Shown piece by piece: positions 36,473-46,201 of a DNA stretch of 64,000 nt. The DNA is taken from contig NZ_KB900617.1 in the NCBI RefSeq assembly GCF_000379025.1, positions 44,504 to 108,503 on the forward strand. Direction: 5' to 3'. The first letter of the stretch is position 1; every line of letters begins with the position of its first letter. This DNA comes from Orenia marismortui DSM 5156. GTDB taxonomy: Bacteria; Bacillota; Halanaerobiia; Halobacteroidales; Halobacteroidaceae. A program made the position numbers and the translations under genes. Under the pieces are notes generated by a model that did no database searches, was not told the DNA's origin, and saw only the letters and a list, made by a program, of their open reading frames with translations.

Positions 36473-36512
36473 AATAACTTAAGCACAGACATATGTCTGT
36501 GCTTAAGTTATT
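36473..36512. terminator. 40-nt palindrome behind Na+ symporter gene
   Basis: AATAACTTAAGCACAGACAT and its exact reverse complement adjoin at 36492/36493. It lies about 50 bases after the stop of the gene at 36564 on the minus strand; the T-run is weak, so it may be a terminator or a repeat. Confidence 0.55.
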
Positions 36513-36563
36513 ATGGTTATATCTATTTAATTCAGATACTAAATTTTCAAAATTAAAAATATT

Positions 36564-38033
36564 TTAAAGCAAATCACCATTTTGAACAATTTCTACTACT
36601 TGATCAAATTCATCTAAAATTTGATCATTTTCTTCTACTATGAAGATATTAATAATAGAAATTGTTAAGACATTTGCAATAAATCCAGGTACAATCTCAT
36701 ACATAATTGAACCTAAACCAACTTGCTTCCAGATGACTAATCCAATAGTACCAACTATCATTCCTGCTAAAGCAGACTTCCAAGTAGTCTTTTTAGAGAA
36801 TAGAGCAAATAAAACTACTGGACCAAAGGCAGCTCCAAAACCTCCCCAAGCATAAGAAACTAAACCTAATACTGTATTATTTGGATTTAAAGCCAAGAAT
36901 AAAGCTACAACCGAAATTAATAATACACAAATTCTTCCCACATGCATTAGTTCCTCTTCACTAGCATCCTTTTTAATAACTTTATCATAAAAATCTTCTG
37001 TCAAAGTTGAAGAAGAAACTAATAGCTGTGAATCTATAGTAGACATAATAGCTGATAAAATAGCTGCTAATAGTATTCCGCCAACCCATGGATTAAATAT
37101 TTGTGTAATCATCTCAATAAATACTCTTTCACTATCTGCGATATTTGGGAACATAGGTATTGAAATTAACCCTACTACAACTGCACCTCCCAAAGAGATT
37201 AAAACCCAAACAATTGCAATAGTCATCGCTTCTGGTAGTTTTTTGATAGATTTAATACTCATAAATCTAGCTAATATATGTGGCTGACCAAAGTAACCTA
37301 ATCCCCATGCCATAGTAGAGATAATAGCTAGTAATGGTAAATTAACTTCAGGAATCAACCCCATAGATATGTTTTTAGATATCATAGCTTCTCTAATAGA
37401 ATCGATTCCACCAACATTATTATAAGCCAAAATAGGCACTATAGTAATCGCTAAAAACATAAGTATACCTTGGAATAAGTCTGTCCAACATACTGCCAGA
37501 AATCCTCCCAAAAAAGTATAAAGAACTATTACTATTGCACCTACAATTACTGCTACACTATAGTTTATACTAAACATAGCTTCAAATAATTTACCTGCAG
37601 CTACCAAGCCTGACGATGAGTAAATTGTAAAGAATATAAGAGTAATAATTGCTGTTATAACTCTTAATAATCCAGTTGGATCTTGAAATCTATCCTCAAA
37701 AAAGGATGCTAAAGTCATAGAGTTTGTATTTCCTGTATAAACCCTTAGTCTAGGTGCAACAAATTTCCAATTAAGTACTGTACCAATGAAAAGACCAATA
37801 GCAATCCAAGATTCCTTGCCCCCTCCTAGATAAACTGCTCCAGGCAATCCCATTAATAGCCAACCACTCATATCACTTGCTTGAGCAGATAGAGCTGTTA
37901 CCCAACTACCCATACCTCTACCACCAAGTAAGTAATCTTCAATATTAGTCGTCTTCTTATAAAAATAAATTCCTATCCCCATTAAAAAGATAAAATAAAT
38001 TATAAAAGTTACTAATGTCTGTATCTGTATCAT
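36564..38033 (-). CDS. putP: Sodium:proline-type symporter (SSS family)
   Basis: A 489-residue sodium:solute symporter with 13 predicted helices. YLLGGRGMGSWVTALSAQASDMSGWLLMGLPGAVYLGG near the N-terminus, LYTFLGGFLAVCWTDLFQGILMF and GGILLAAILSAIMSTIDSQLLVSSSTLTEDFY closely match PutP-type transporters, including the Na+-site serines of helix 8. Proline uptake is the likely role, which would serve osmoprotection or catabolism in a saline habitat. Start ATG at 38033 after GAGAGGAGTAAAGTATA. Monocistronic. Confidence 0.88.
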   Translation of the reverse strand: MIQIQTLVTFIIYFIFLMGIGIYFYKKTTNIEDYLLGGRGMGSWVTALSAQASDMSGWLLMGLPGAVYLGGGKESWIAIGLFIGTVLNWKFVAPRLRVYTGNTNSMTLASFFEDRFQDPTGLLRVITAIITLIFFTIYSSSGLVAAGKLFEAMFSINYSVAVIVGAIVIVLYTFLGGFLAVCWTDLFQGILMFLAITIVPILAYNNVGGIDSIREAMISKNISMGLIPEVNLPLLAIISTMAWGLGYFGQPHILARFMSIKSIKKLPEAMTIAIVWVLISLGGAVVVGLISIPMFPNIADSERVFIEMITQIFNPWVGGILLAAILSAIMSTIDSQLLVSSSTLTEDFYDKVIKKDASEEELMHVGRICVLLISVVALFLALNPNNTVLGLVSYAWGGFGAAFGPVVLFALFSKKTTWKSALAGMIVGTIGLVIWKQVGLGSIMYEIVPGFIANVLTISIINIFIVEENDQILDEFDQVVEIVQNGDLL

Positions 38034-38241
38034 TATACTTTACTCCTCTCTACTCTGAAATTATCTTTTACCATCATACCATAATTTTTTTTATCATTCA
38101 AATCATTTTATAATTATTCACTAATAATACAACTACACTACTCTTCTTATTTACTAATATTGTACAAATAGATATAACAGCTACTACGATATTAGCAATT
38201 TAATAAGACTCATAATCTAATCTTTTATAGAGGGGCTGATT

Positions 38242-38458
38242 ATGTATAAATATAAAAAGCATACCCTTATTACTTATATTGGTCTCAATATTTAGTCTAA
38301 GATTTTCTAATACACCATTTTTATTCTTTACTAATTTTTTTGCTTTCTTATATTTTGTTATTTCTTTATTCTTAGCATATTACAATTATCATAAAAAAAT
38401 TTACGATTTTCTAAAGGACTTATTAGTAGTTATGAATAATTTATTAATATATGAATAA
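38242..38458 (+). pseudogene. Possible frameshifted small membrane protein gene
   Basis: ATG at 38242 follows GAGGGG at good spacing but the frame stops after 17 codons. The next frame stays open from about 38243 to 38458 and reads as a hydrophobic helix-rich peptide (VSIFSLRFSNTPFLFFTNFF...) ending YHKKIYDFLKDLLVV. This might be one small membrane protein broken by a frameshift, or chance in T-rich DNA. No family is recognised. The rest of 38034-38514 shows nothing else. Confidence 0.22.
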
Positions 38459-38514
38459 ATTTCTATTACTTTAATATTGAAATCCATTAATTAATAAAAT
38501 AGGACTGATAAATT

Positions 38515-39138
38515 ATGAGTATGATTAAAAAAATTAAAAATTTTGATTTAAAAAACTTCTTTATAAAGAATAAATCTGCTAAGAAAACAACTGAAATTAA
38601 GGTTAATAATATTGTTTACTTAGTAAAAATAAATAAATTTATCTCAAATACTTCTTTAGAAGTCTCTTTTTTCTTAAAAAATAGTAACAAAGAGGCTGTT
38701 ACTATACCCAAAATCGGTAATTTAATCTTTATTTTTAGAAGTAACAGCGGATCTTATCATATTCCTATAGCTATTAAAGGGAAGAAAGAGTCAGAACTAT
38801 CATACTCTATAGAATTGGATGGAGAAGTATTACATGTTGAAAAAAGAAAATATGACCGTATAAAGGTTAATATCAAAACTAAATATTTAATTAACTCAAT
38901 TAGGTATAATGGAATCATTGAAAATATCAGTCCCACAGGTGCTAAACTTATTGCTGAAAATAGAATTGAAGATACTGAGTTACTATTAGATGTTAGTTCC
39001 ATTCCAATCTCTATCTCCAATATCTCATGTAAAATCATCTGGTCCAAAAAGATAACAAATCAAAAATATTCTTATGGGCTTAATTTTCAATTTGATAATC
39101 CCAATAATCAACATGAAATAAGAAATTGGATATACTAG
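38515..39138 (+). CDS. PilZ domain c-di-GMP-binding protein
   Basis: A 207-residue protein with an N-terminal barrel-like domain (about residues 25-105, similar in plan to the YcgR N-domain) and a C-terminal PilZ domain. The two c-di-GMP-binding motifs are present: RKYDR (RxxxR, residues 111-115) and NISPTG (N/DxSxxG, residues 137-142). Such proteins act as cyclic di-GMP effectors, often on motility. No flagellar genes are nearby. Start ATG at 38515; the ribosome binding site (AGGA, 11 bases before) is weak. It ends in a bidirectional terminator shared with the convergent esterase gene. Confidence 0.88.
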   Translation: MSMIKKIKNFDLKNFFIKNKSAKKTTEIKVNNIVYLVKINKFISNTSLEVSFFLKNSNKEAVTIPKIGNLIFIFRSNSGSYHIPIAIKGKKESELSYSIELDGEVLHVEKRKYDRIKVNIKTKYLINSIRYNGIIENISPTGAKLIAENRIEDTELLLDVSSIPISISNISCKIIWSKKITNQKYSYGLNFQFDNPNNQHEIRNWIY

Positions 39139-39152
39139 TTAAGTTGAACATA

Positions 39153-39198
39153 GTAATAAACAAGGATTCTGAATTAATTCAGAATCCTTGTTTATTAC
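39153..39198. terminator. Bidirectional 46-nt palindromic terminator
   Basis: GTAATAAACAAGGATTCTGAATT and its exact reverse complement adjoin. It lies between the convergent PilZ and esterase genes and overlaps the first base of the latter's stop codon. Confidence 0.85.
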
Positions 39199-40118
39199 TA
39201 TTCATACAGCCATAAAAAGATTTCAGGAAAATACTTAGCCCAATACCTCTCATTATGAACTGCTTTTTTATCTACTAGTAATCTTAGTTCATTCTCATCA
39301 AAACCTATATCTTTTAGTAAATTATACATTTCTTTAGTAGCCTCTAAATAATTTTTATCATATTCTGTTCTTCCAAACTCTTTACCGCCCACATAAAAAC
39401 AAATTTTCATATTCTCTCTTTTGCCTACTTTTTTAGAGAAATTATATACTTCTTTAATCTTAGCTTTTTCAGCAGTAAAATAAGGAGAAAAAACTCCTAT
39501 CTTGGAAAAAACATTTTGATACCTTAAACCAGCATAAAAAGATATTAGTCCGCCTAAAGAACTTCCGGCAATTCCTGTATTTTCTCTGTCAGATAATGTC
39601 CTGTAATTCTTATCTATATATGGTTTTAATTTATTAACAATAAAATCTACATACTCCTCTCCCAATGGATTTTTAATTTTATTATAAAACAACCAATACT
39701 CCCAAGGTGAATACTCACTAGCCCTATTAGATCCATCATTATAGACACCTACTATTATTACACCTTCTGTTCGGTCTTCTGCTATTAACCTTTCCAAAGT
39801 TTTATTTATCTGCCATCCTCCATAATTTGCTGAATCAATTGTGAAGAGGTTCTGGGCATCATGCATATATAATACTGGATATCTCTTATTAGATTCTTTA
39901 TATCCTACAGGTAAATAAACCAACAGATCTCTCTTCACCCCTTTAAACTGAGGTATATCAAAATCTTTAATCAGCTCTAAATTGCTTATTCCTTGATATT
40001 CTTTGACTACATAACCATCTACAATCTTTTCGTCTGAATTAATACTAATTGCATCAGCCTTGTGATTATAAGTTATTAATAATACAAAACTTATAATCAC
40101 AAATAATATGTTTTTCAT
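39198..40118 (-). CDS. Exported esterase (PF00756, esterase D-like)
   Basis: A 306-residue alpha/beta hydrolase with a signal peptide (ILFVIISFVLLITYNHKADA). LPVGYKESNKRYPVLYMHDAQNLF begins the fold; the nucleophile elbow is GIAGSSLGG with Ser187, and the catalytic histidine is in AVHNERYW (His288). The family includes feruloyl and acetylxylan esterases and siderophore esterases; the substrate is unknown. It is a paralogue of the C-terminal half of the upstream gene (40215-41798), lying 96 bases behind it with a terminator between. Start ATG at 40118 after AAGGAGGTAGAAGTAGTTT. Confidence 0.88.
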   Translation of the reverse strand: MKNILFVIISFVLLITYNHKADAISINSDEKIVDGYVVKEYQGISNLELIKDFDIPQFKGVKRDLLVYLPVGYKESNKRYPVLYMHDAQNLFTIDSANYGGWQINKTLERLIAEDRTEGVIIVGVYNDGSNRASEYSPWEYWLFYNKIKNPLGEEYVDFIVNKLKPYIDKNYRTLSDRENTGIAGSSLGGLISFYAGLRYQNVFSKIGVFSPYFTAEKAKIKEVYNFSKKVGKRENMKICFYVGGKEFGRTEYDKNYLEATKEMYNLLKDIGFDENELRLLVDKKAVHNERYWAKYFPEIFLWLYE

Positions 40119-40141
40119 AAACTACTTCTACCTCCTTTAAA

Positions 40142-40187
40142 AAAATGATCTCAACTGCTTATTTAAATAAGCAGTTGAGATCATTTT
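40142..40187. terminator. 46-nt palindromic terminator
   Basis: AAAATGATCTCAACTGCTTATTT with its exact reverse complement, between the two paralogous esterase-like genes; followed by A/T-rich DNA on both sides. Confidence 0.8.
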
Positions 40188-40214
40188 AAAATTAATATAG
40201 ACTCCCTTTATAAT

Positions 40215-41798
40215 TTACTTTTTATATAGCCATAACAATCCATTTTCAAACCACTTAGACCAATATTTCTCGTCTTGAGTTCCTTTTGGATCTACAACTA
40301 ATTTTACTTCATCTGAAGAAAAACCTGATTCTTTAAGTAAATCTGCCATATAGTAATTATTATTAACAACTTGTCTATCAAGTTGTGACTTACCTAACTC
40401 TTTTCCTCCAGTATATAAATAGATATCCATTTCTTCTTCTTTACCAATTTCCATTACTGAATCATAAATTCTTCCATTAGCAATCCAAAATGCTGGCGAA
40501 AATGCTCCTATTTTAGAGAAAACATTCTGATATTTTAACCCCCCATAAAAAGAGATTAATGCTCCCATTTCACTTCCTGCAATTCCTGTATTCTCTCTAT
40601 CAGATAAGGTTCTATAATTTTTATCAATATAAGGCTTTAACTCCTCAACTAAAAATTCTAAATATTTATCACCCATAGCATTGTTTATATATGGTTCATC
40701 TGTCCATGGAGAATACTCTATACTTCTATTACTTTCAGCATGATTTACACCTACTATTATAATACCATCAATTTTAGATTTCTTAAATAGCTTTTCTGCT
40801 GTCTCATCAGCTTTCCATTCCAAATCATCAGCTATTGTATTATCAAAAAGATTTTGACCATCTTGCATATAAAGTACTGGGTATCTTTTATTACCTTTAT
40901 TGTAGTCAGATGGTAAATAAATTTGAATATCAGGTTTTCTATCTAACTTTTTACTATTAAATTTCTTAACAACTTTAATATTACCACTGACCGTACTATT
41001 TAGCTTATCTCCTATAGTCATCACTTTAGGAGACTTCCTTCCTAAATCAGCCCATCTAGCTACTTTGATTTCTACAGTTTGATCTTCTTTTGAAAAAGTA
41101 TACATTCTGTTGTAAATATCTGTTCCATTCTCCTGCACTTCTACCTTAGACCAATCTCCTCTAGTCAGCTTATACTGAATTATATTCCCAATCGGTTTAG
41201 TCAAGGTAAAACTATAAGTATAGTCTTCATTTCTATTTAACTTTCTACCACCTTTATCAGGCCAGTCATTAAAAGTTCCAGCAGCATATATATTATCTTC
41301 TAAAGGTGTATTATTAGGAACTGTTACCTTAAAAGTTACTGTAGATATACTATTTACTTTATCACCTACAGTAACTCCTTTCGATGACTTATTTCCAAGA
41401 TCAGTCCATCTACCTATTTTAAGTTCTACAACTTGATTATCTTCTTTGAAAGTATAAACTCTATTATGAATATCTTTACCATTCTTCTTCTCTTCTACCT
41501 TAGACCAATCTCCTCTAGTAAACTTGTATTGAATTATAGTATTAGCTGCTTTAGTCAAAGTAAAGCTATAAGTATAATCTTCATTTCGAGTTAACTTCAT
41601 ACCACCTTTATCAGGCCATTCATTAAAATCACCCACAACATATATATTATCCTCCAAAGGTGTATTTTTAGGGACTGTTACTTTAAAGGTTACTGAATAA
41701 AGCTCATCACTTTTTTGAGCTAAAGCCAAAGAATTAGTAGTCATTAATAATAAAACAGATACTAATAATATTAATATTATCATATTTATCTTTCTCAA
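40215..41798 (-). CDS. Starch-binding-like modules plus inactive esterase domain
   Basis: A 527-residue exported protein: signal peptide (MIILILLVSVLLLMTTNSLALA), two tandem modules of about 100 residues (about 34-135 and 153-255) resembling CBM20/CBM48 starch- or glycogen-binding domains (VVGDFNEWPDKGG, IIQYKFTRGDWSKVEE, NRVYTF), and an esterase-D-like domain (about 285-527). The active site is lost: the nucleophile elbow reads GIAGSEMGA with Glu410 where the neighbour has Ser187, and the histidine position is Gln508 (KGTQDEKYW) where the neighbour has His288. The fold is otherwise conserved, so I infer a non-catalytic binding or scaffold protein acting beside its active paralogue. Confidence 0.88.
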   Translation of the reverse strand: MRKINMIILILLVSVLLLMTTNSLALAQKSDELYSVTFKVTVPKNTPLEDNIYVVGDFNEWPDKGGMKLTRNEDYTYSFTLTKAANTIIQYKFTRGDWSKVEEKKNGKDIHNRVYTFKEDNQVVELKIGRWTDLGNKSSKGVTVGDKVNSISTVTFKVTVPNNTPLEDNIYAAGTFNDWPDKGGRKLNRNEDYTYSFTLTKPIGNIIQYKLTRGDWSKVEVQENGTDIYNRMYTFSKEDQTVEIKVARWADLGRKSPKVMTIGDKLNSTVSGNIKVVKKFNSKKLDRKPDIQIYLPSDYNKGNKRYPVLYMQDGQNLFDNTIADDLEWKADETAEKLFKKSKIDGIIIVGVNHAESNRSIEYSPWTDEPYINNAMGDKYLEFLVEELKPYIDKNYRTLSDRENTGIAGSEMGALISFYGGLKYQNVFSKIGAFSPAFWIANGRIYDSVMEIGKEEEMDIYLYTGGKELGKSQLDRQVVNNNYYMADLLKESGFSSDEVKLVVDPKGTQDEKYWSKWFENGLLWLYKK

Positions 41799-42031
41799 TT
41801 TAAACTTCCCCCTTGTATTAAAATTATCTACAAATTAATCACTTCTGTAATGCTATAATTATACTTTAGATGAAAAATATAAAATTCCTGCAAATAATAA
41901 ATAAAATATTTACAATTATTTAATCTAAATCTATTTATTATAATAAACAGATCTAAATTAATAAAAAAACTTGATATATTAAATGAAAGTGATAAAATAA
42001 CATATAAAAATGATCTAAAAGAGGTGAATTT

Positions 42032-42727
42032 ATGGATTTTAATAATAAGTTATTAAAATTAATTAGCCCACAATTGAAGAGATATATCGAAGAAAATATA
42101 ATAAGCTTATATCATAAATTTGATAAAGCACATAATATCAATCATGTAGATAAAGTCATTAAAGCATCTTTAGAGCTAGCGCAAATTTTATCAAAGAATT
42201 TAGACATAGCTTATACTATTGCAGCTTATCATGATATTGGTTTAGGCTTCTTCCCTCACAATAAAAAGAAAAGTAGAGAATATCACCATAAATATTCAAA
42301 AATACTTACTGAACAAGATACCACATTGAAGGAGTTTTTTAGTATAGAAAAAATCAAAATAATTGCTCAAGCTTGCCATGATCACCGAGCTTCATTGCAA
42401 GGTACTCCTAAATCAATTTATGGAAAGATAATAGCAGATGCAGATAGAATAGATGGATTAGAAATTAAAGAAATGATTATAAGATGTTGGAACTATACCA
42501 TAAGTTATAATCCAGAACTATCCCTTGATCAAAGATATAAAGAAATATATAGCCATTTAAAAGAAAAATACGGAGATAATGGTTACGCTTATAATTCCTT
42601 TTATTTAAAAGAAAGCAAGAACATTGTTAAAGAAGAAATAAAAAATTCACAAAGAATATTATCCTGTAATGAAAATTTCAAAAGTTTGTTTAACCAATTA
42701 CTAGCGGAAAAGAAACTATTAAAATAA
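42032..42727 (+). CDS. HD domain phosphohydrolase
   Basis: A 231-residue soluble protein with the HD superfamily metal-binding residues: HNINHV, AAYHDIGLGFFPHNKKKSREYHH, AQACHDHRAS and ADADRIDG. This arrangement resembles the YedJ/YpgQ-like group of single-domain nucleotide phosphohydrolases. The exact substrate is unknown. Start ATG at 42032 after AGAGGTGAATTT. It stands alone on the plus strand with its own terminator. Confidence 0.85.
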   Translation: MDFNNKLLKLISPQLKRYIEENIISLYHKFDKAHNINHVDKVIKASLELAQILSKNLDIAYTIAAYHDIGLGFFPHNKKKSREYHHKYSKILTEQDTTLKEFFSIEKIKIIAQACHDHRASLQGTPKSIYGKIIADADRIDGLEIKEMIIRCWNYTISYNPELSLDQRYKEIYSHLKEKYGDNGYAYNSFYLKESKNIVKEEIKNSQRILSCNENFKSLFNQLLAEKKLLK

Positions 42728-42730
42728 AAA

Positions 42731-42762
42731 AATAAAGTAAGAGAATATTCTCTTACTTTATT
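42731..42762 (+). terminator. Terminator of HD hydrolase gene
   Basis: Perfect 32-base palindrome AATAAAGTAAGAGAAT/ATTCTCTTACTTTATT followed by a run of T on the plus strand, three bases after the stop. Confidence 0.88.
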
Positions 42763-42835
42763 TTTTTTAATCTATTCAATTAATAGATATAATATAAACC
42801 TTGCTTAACTAATTAATTTATTATAAAAATAACCT

Positions 42836-44314
42836 TTATTTATTCTTTAAATCCCATTTTTCAATCCTTCTCAAATTAACAGAACCACCTATAGCAAAAA
42901 ATTTAATTGACCTACTATCTTTCCTTGGGTAGATTCTACTTGAAAATACCTCTCTACCATCATTCACAAATAACTCTAAAGAAGATCTATCTAAAAACAG
43001 ATGTAATTTAAGATTATTATTATCTTCTAGATAACATTGACGAATCCCCTTACCTCCAGCTCCCGATTTATCTCTATCTAGGGATATTTTATTATCTGCA
43101 GGATTATAACTGATTAATGTCTCCTCGTTATTCTCTGCTGAACATCTAACTTTGATACCAAATTCTTCTATATCTTCAATTTCAAATTCAGCGATCAATT
43201 CAACTACATCACCTGATATTCCTTCTAACTCTATTTCTTGATTATTAATCAATATATTACTATAAGCTCTATAATTCTCTCTTAAAGTTTTTAACTCTTG
43301 AATAGGCTTTTGAATTAATTGCTTATCTTCGCCTAACTCCAAAACACGTGGAATGGTCATACAATGAATCCAAGCATTTTCTCTCTCTGCATAATTCTCA
43401 TCCTCTTCAGGTAATCCCATCCAAGCAATCATAATTCTTCTTCCTTTATCATCAATAGTAGTTTGAGCAGCATAAAAATCAAAGCCCCGATCTAACTCTT
43501 TAAAATCACCATGTTCCATTATTCCAGTCTCATAATCCAATTCACCTACTACATATCCTGCTTGGTAGATATTATTATAAAGGTGATCCTTAGCTTCTAC
43601 CCCTTGTGGTAAAAAAAGCAAAACATCTTTATCACCTAACTCAAATAGATCTGGACATTCCCACATATAACCAAAATCACCAAGCTGGCTTCCAACTACT
43701 TCTCCTACTAGCTGCCACTGTTTTAAATTATTTGACTTATATAACAAAACCCTTCCTGCTAAGTCAACAGTCTGAGTACCAATAACCATATACCAGACTC
43801 CATCTTTCTTCCAAACCTTAGGATCTCTAAAATGCCTTGTATATCCCTGAGGTTGATTTTCAATCACTGGACCTAATTTTTCAAAATTTATTCCATCCTC
43901 TGTTATAGCTAAGCACTGATAAGTCTCTCTATTTCCTTCTTCATCTTTTACATTACCAGTATACATTAATGTCAATACCCCATCATTATCAAAGGCGCTC
44001 CCTGAGTAACAGCCATGGGTTTCATACCATTCACTTGGAGTTAAAGCTATGGGTAGTTCTTCCCAATGCACAAGATCTTTACTCTTATAATGCCCCCAAT
44101 AAATTAATTTGTCTTCTGGATATACTGGGTTAAACTGATGACACAAGTGATATTCCCCATTAAATTGAATAAATCCATTTGGATCATTCAACCATCCGAC
44201 TGGTGCCATTACATGATACCTTAATCTATAATAATCATTTTCTACTTTATCTCTATTCTCTTTAATAGCTTTATTGGCTTTAATTAATAGTCTTTCTTTT
44301 TTCTCTTTACTCAT
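42836..44314 (-). CDS. scrB: Sucrose-6-phosphate hydrolase (GH32)
   Basis: A 492-residue cytosolic glycoside hydrolase family 32 enzyme cleaving sucrose 6-phosphate, delivered by the PTS, into glucose 6-phosphate and fructose. The nucleophile motif WLNDPNGF, the RDP motif (HFRDPKVW) and the acid/base motif (WECPDLFEL) are intact; the C-terminal beta-sandwich domain runs from about residue 350. No signal peptide. Start ATG at 44314 after AAGAGGTGAAATT. It follows scrA by 220 bases with a hairpin in between. Confidence 0.94.
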   Translation of the reverse strand: MSKEKKERLLIKANKAIKENRDKVENDYYRLRYHVMAPVGWLNDPNGFIQFNGEYHLCHQFNPVYPEDKLIYWGHYKSKDLVHWEELPIALTPSEWYETHGCYSGSAFDNDGVLTLMYTGNVKDEEGNRETYQCLAITEDGINFEKLGPVIENQPQGYTRHFRDPKVWKKDGVWYMVIGTQTVDLAGRVLLYKSNNLKQWQLVGEVVGSQLGDFGYMWECPDLFELGDKDVLLFLPQGVEAKDHLYNNIYQAGYVVGELDYETGIMEHGDFKELDRGFDFYAAQTTIDDKGRRIMIAWMGLPEEDENYAERENAWIHCMTIPRVLELGEDKQLIQKPIQELKTLRENYRAYSNILINNQEIELEGISGDVVELIAEFEIEDIEEFGIKVRCSAENNEETLISYNPADNKISLDRDKSGAGGKGIRQCYLEDNNNLKLHLFLDRSSLELFVNDGREVFSSRIYPRKDSRSIKFFAIGGSVNLRRIEKWDLKNK

Positions 44315-44500
44315 AATTTCACCTCTTTATAAGTTAGGAATTAGTTGGTTAGTTATTTGGAAAAATAAAAATATTATAAATCTCATTCCCAAATTAACCC
44401 TTATCATCATTTGAGCTTAAAGTTAAAATTAAGAAAATGCACTTAATCCCATCTTCAAATTCAAATTATTAAAATAAGAAATTAAATTTTAAAGTAAAAT

Positions 44501-44532
44501 TATAAAGAAGAGGGTTCCCCCCCTTCTTTATA
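44501..44532 (-). terminator. Hairpin between scrA and scrB
   Basis: Minus-strand TATAAAGAAGG...CTTCTTTATA stem overlapping the G/C-rich centre, followed by AATTTTAC. It may stop part of the transcripts after scrA and so set the scrA:scrB ratio. Confidence 0.6.
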
Positions 44533-44537
44533 TTACA

Positions 44538-45902
44538 TTATTTATCTTCTTTAAATCCTATAATCCAAGTTGCTGCAAAAGCACCACCAAAGGCAATTAA
44601 GAACCCGATTATATAGTTAACTAAGGAACCAGCTTCTACAATAGTAGCTCCTGGAATACCTGTTACTCCTAAGCCAACCATTCCAACCTTGGTTAATACA
44701 AGATAAGCACCACCTAAAGCACCACCGATTGCCGCAGCAATGAAAGGCTTAACTAATCTTAAGTTAACACCAAAGATTGCAGCTTCTGTAATTCCTAATA
44801 AACAAGAAGTAGCTGCTGGTAAAGCAATTGCTTTCATCTTTGTATTCTTAGTTTTGAAATATACCGCTAAAGCAGCACCACCTTGGGCAACATTAGCCAT
44901 TGACCAGATTGGTAATAAGAAGTTAACTCCGTATTTAGATAACAAGCCTGCTTCAATTGCATGGAAACTATGATGCATACCAGTAATTACTATAGATGAG
45001 TATAAACCACCAAAGATTAGACCAGCTAAGATACCAGCAGTATCATAGGTAAATAAGATAGCTGATGAAATTCCATCTCCTACTAATCTCATAAGAGGAC
45101 CAATTGCAATTAAAGATACAAACCCTGTAACTAAAATAGTTATAAATGGTGTTAGAATGATATCTAAAGCATTTGGTACAACTTTTCTCAAACCTCTTTC
45201 AATATATCCCATTACCCATACAGCCAGTAAAATAGGTAATACTGTACCTTGGTAACCTACCATTCCTATTTGCATACCAAACAAATCTAAAGTCTTTTCT
45301 ATCCCCTCACCCATTGTCCAAGCATTCTGTAATGCAGGGTGAATTAAAATACCACCTAAAGCTGCTGCCAAATAAGGATTGGCTCCAAATTCTTTAGCAG
45401 CACTGAAAGCAATAATAACTGGTAGAAAGATAAAGGCTGCATTAGAGAACATATTTAATAGGGTGAATAGTGAACTACTAGGATCAACCCAATTAAACCT
45501 ACTTGCCATACCTAATAGTCCCATTAACAATCCACTAGCTACAATTGCAGGTATAATAGGAACAAAGATATTTGATAACATTCTAGCAAAACGCTGTAAT
45601 GGATTCAAATTCTTCATAGCTTCTTTCTTAGCTTCGCTAGTACTCACTTCAGAAACTCCTGTTTCTTTAGTCAACTCTGCATAGACCTTATTAACTGTTC
45701 CTTGCCCGATTATAATCTGGAACTGTCCCGAATTAATAAAAGCTCCTTTTACTGCTTTAATATCCTCCACTTTGCTTTTATCTGCCTTATCATTATCCTT
45801 TAACACTAAACGCAATCTTGTAGCACAATGTGCTGCACTATCAATATTCTCTTCCCCACCAATAGCTTCTAAAATCTGTTTTGCAACTTCACTATAATTC
45901 AT
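44538..45902 (-). CDS. scrA: PTS sucrose transporter EIIBC
   Basis: A 454-residue phosphotransferase permease that imports sucrose and phosphorylates it. The EIIB domain (residues 1-85) has the phosphorylated cysteine in [14 protein letters not shown]; the EIIC membrane domain follows ([58 protein letters not shown]). No EIIA domain is fused, so a separate EIIA-Glc-like protein must serve it. Start ATG at 45902 after AAGGAGGAGATAAA. Two operators lie in its promoter region (46104-46170). Confidence 0.93.
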   Translation of the reverse strand: MNYSEVAKQILEAIGGEENIDSAAHCATRLRLVLKDNDKADKSKVEDIKAVKGAFINSGQFQIIIGQGTVNKVYAELTKETGVSEVSTSEAKKEAMKNLNPLQRFARMLSNIFVPIIPAIVASGLLMGLLGMASRFNWVDPSSSLFTLLNMFSNAAFIFLPVIIAFSAAKEFGANPYLAAALGGILIHPALQNAWTMGEGIEKTLDLFGMQIGMVGYQGTVLPILLAVWVMGYIERGLRKVVPNALDIILTPFITILVTGFVSLIAIGPLMRLVGDGISSAILFTYDTAGILAGLIFGGLYSSIVITGMHHSFHAIEAGLLSKYGVNFLLPIWSMANVAQGGAALAVYFKTKNTKMKAIALPAATSCLLGITEAAIFGVNLRLVKPFIAAAIGGALGGAYLVLTKVGMVGLGVTGIPGATIVEAGSLVNYIIGFLIAFGGAFAATWIIGFKEDK

Positions 45903-46103
45903 TTTATCTCCTCCTTAGTTAATGATTTATTGAAATATTAACTTAGTATAATAGAGAGGAGCTTATAAACTTATATCTCATTATGAACTTATATGATTTT
46001 ACTATAACTTATAAAATTTTTCTCTTATTATCTCCTCTTTTTAATGAAAGCATTCAAACAATTGCAAAAATAAACTTATATAAGTTATAACCTTATCTAA
46101 ATT

Positions 46104-46170
46104 TATAATTTTGGAAACGTTCTAAAGTATCAAAACATCTTATAAAACTTTTTTGGGAACGTTCCCAAAA
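46104..46170 (-). promoter_or_regulatory. scrA promoter with two ScrR operators
   Basis: Operator 1 is the perfect 20-base palindrome TTTTGGGAACGTTCCCAAAA (46151-46170). Operator 2 is the weaker TTGGAAACGTTCTAA (46111-46125) and falls inside the spacer of a promoter with TTGATA (46128-46133) and ATTATA (46104-46109). The centre spacing is about 42 bases, four helical turns, suitable for loop or cooperative binding. The rest of 45903-46201 shows no gene. Confidence 0.8.
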
Positions 46171-46201
46171 TCCTTAAAAAATATAAGTATAGTTTATATA
46201 C

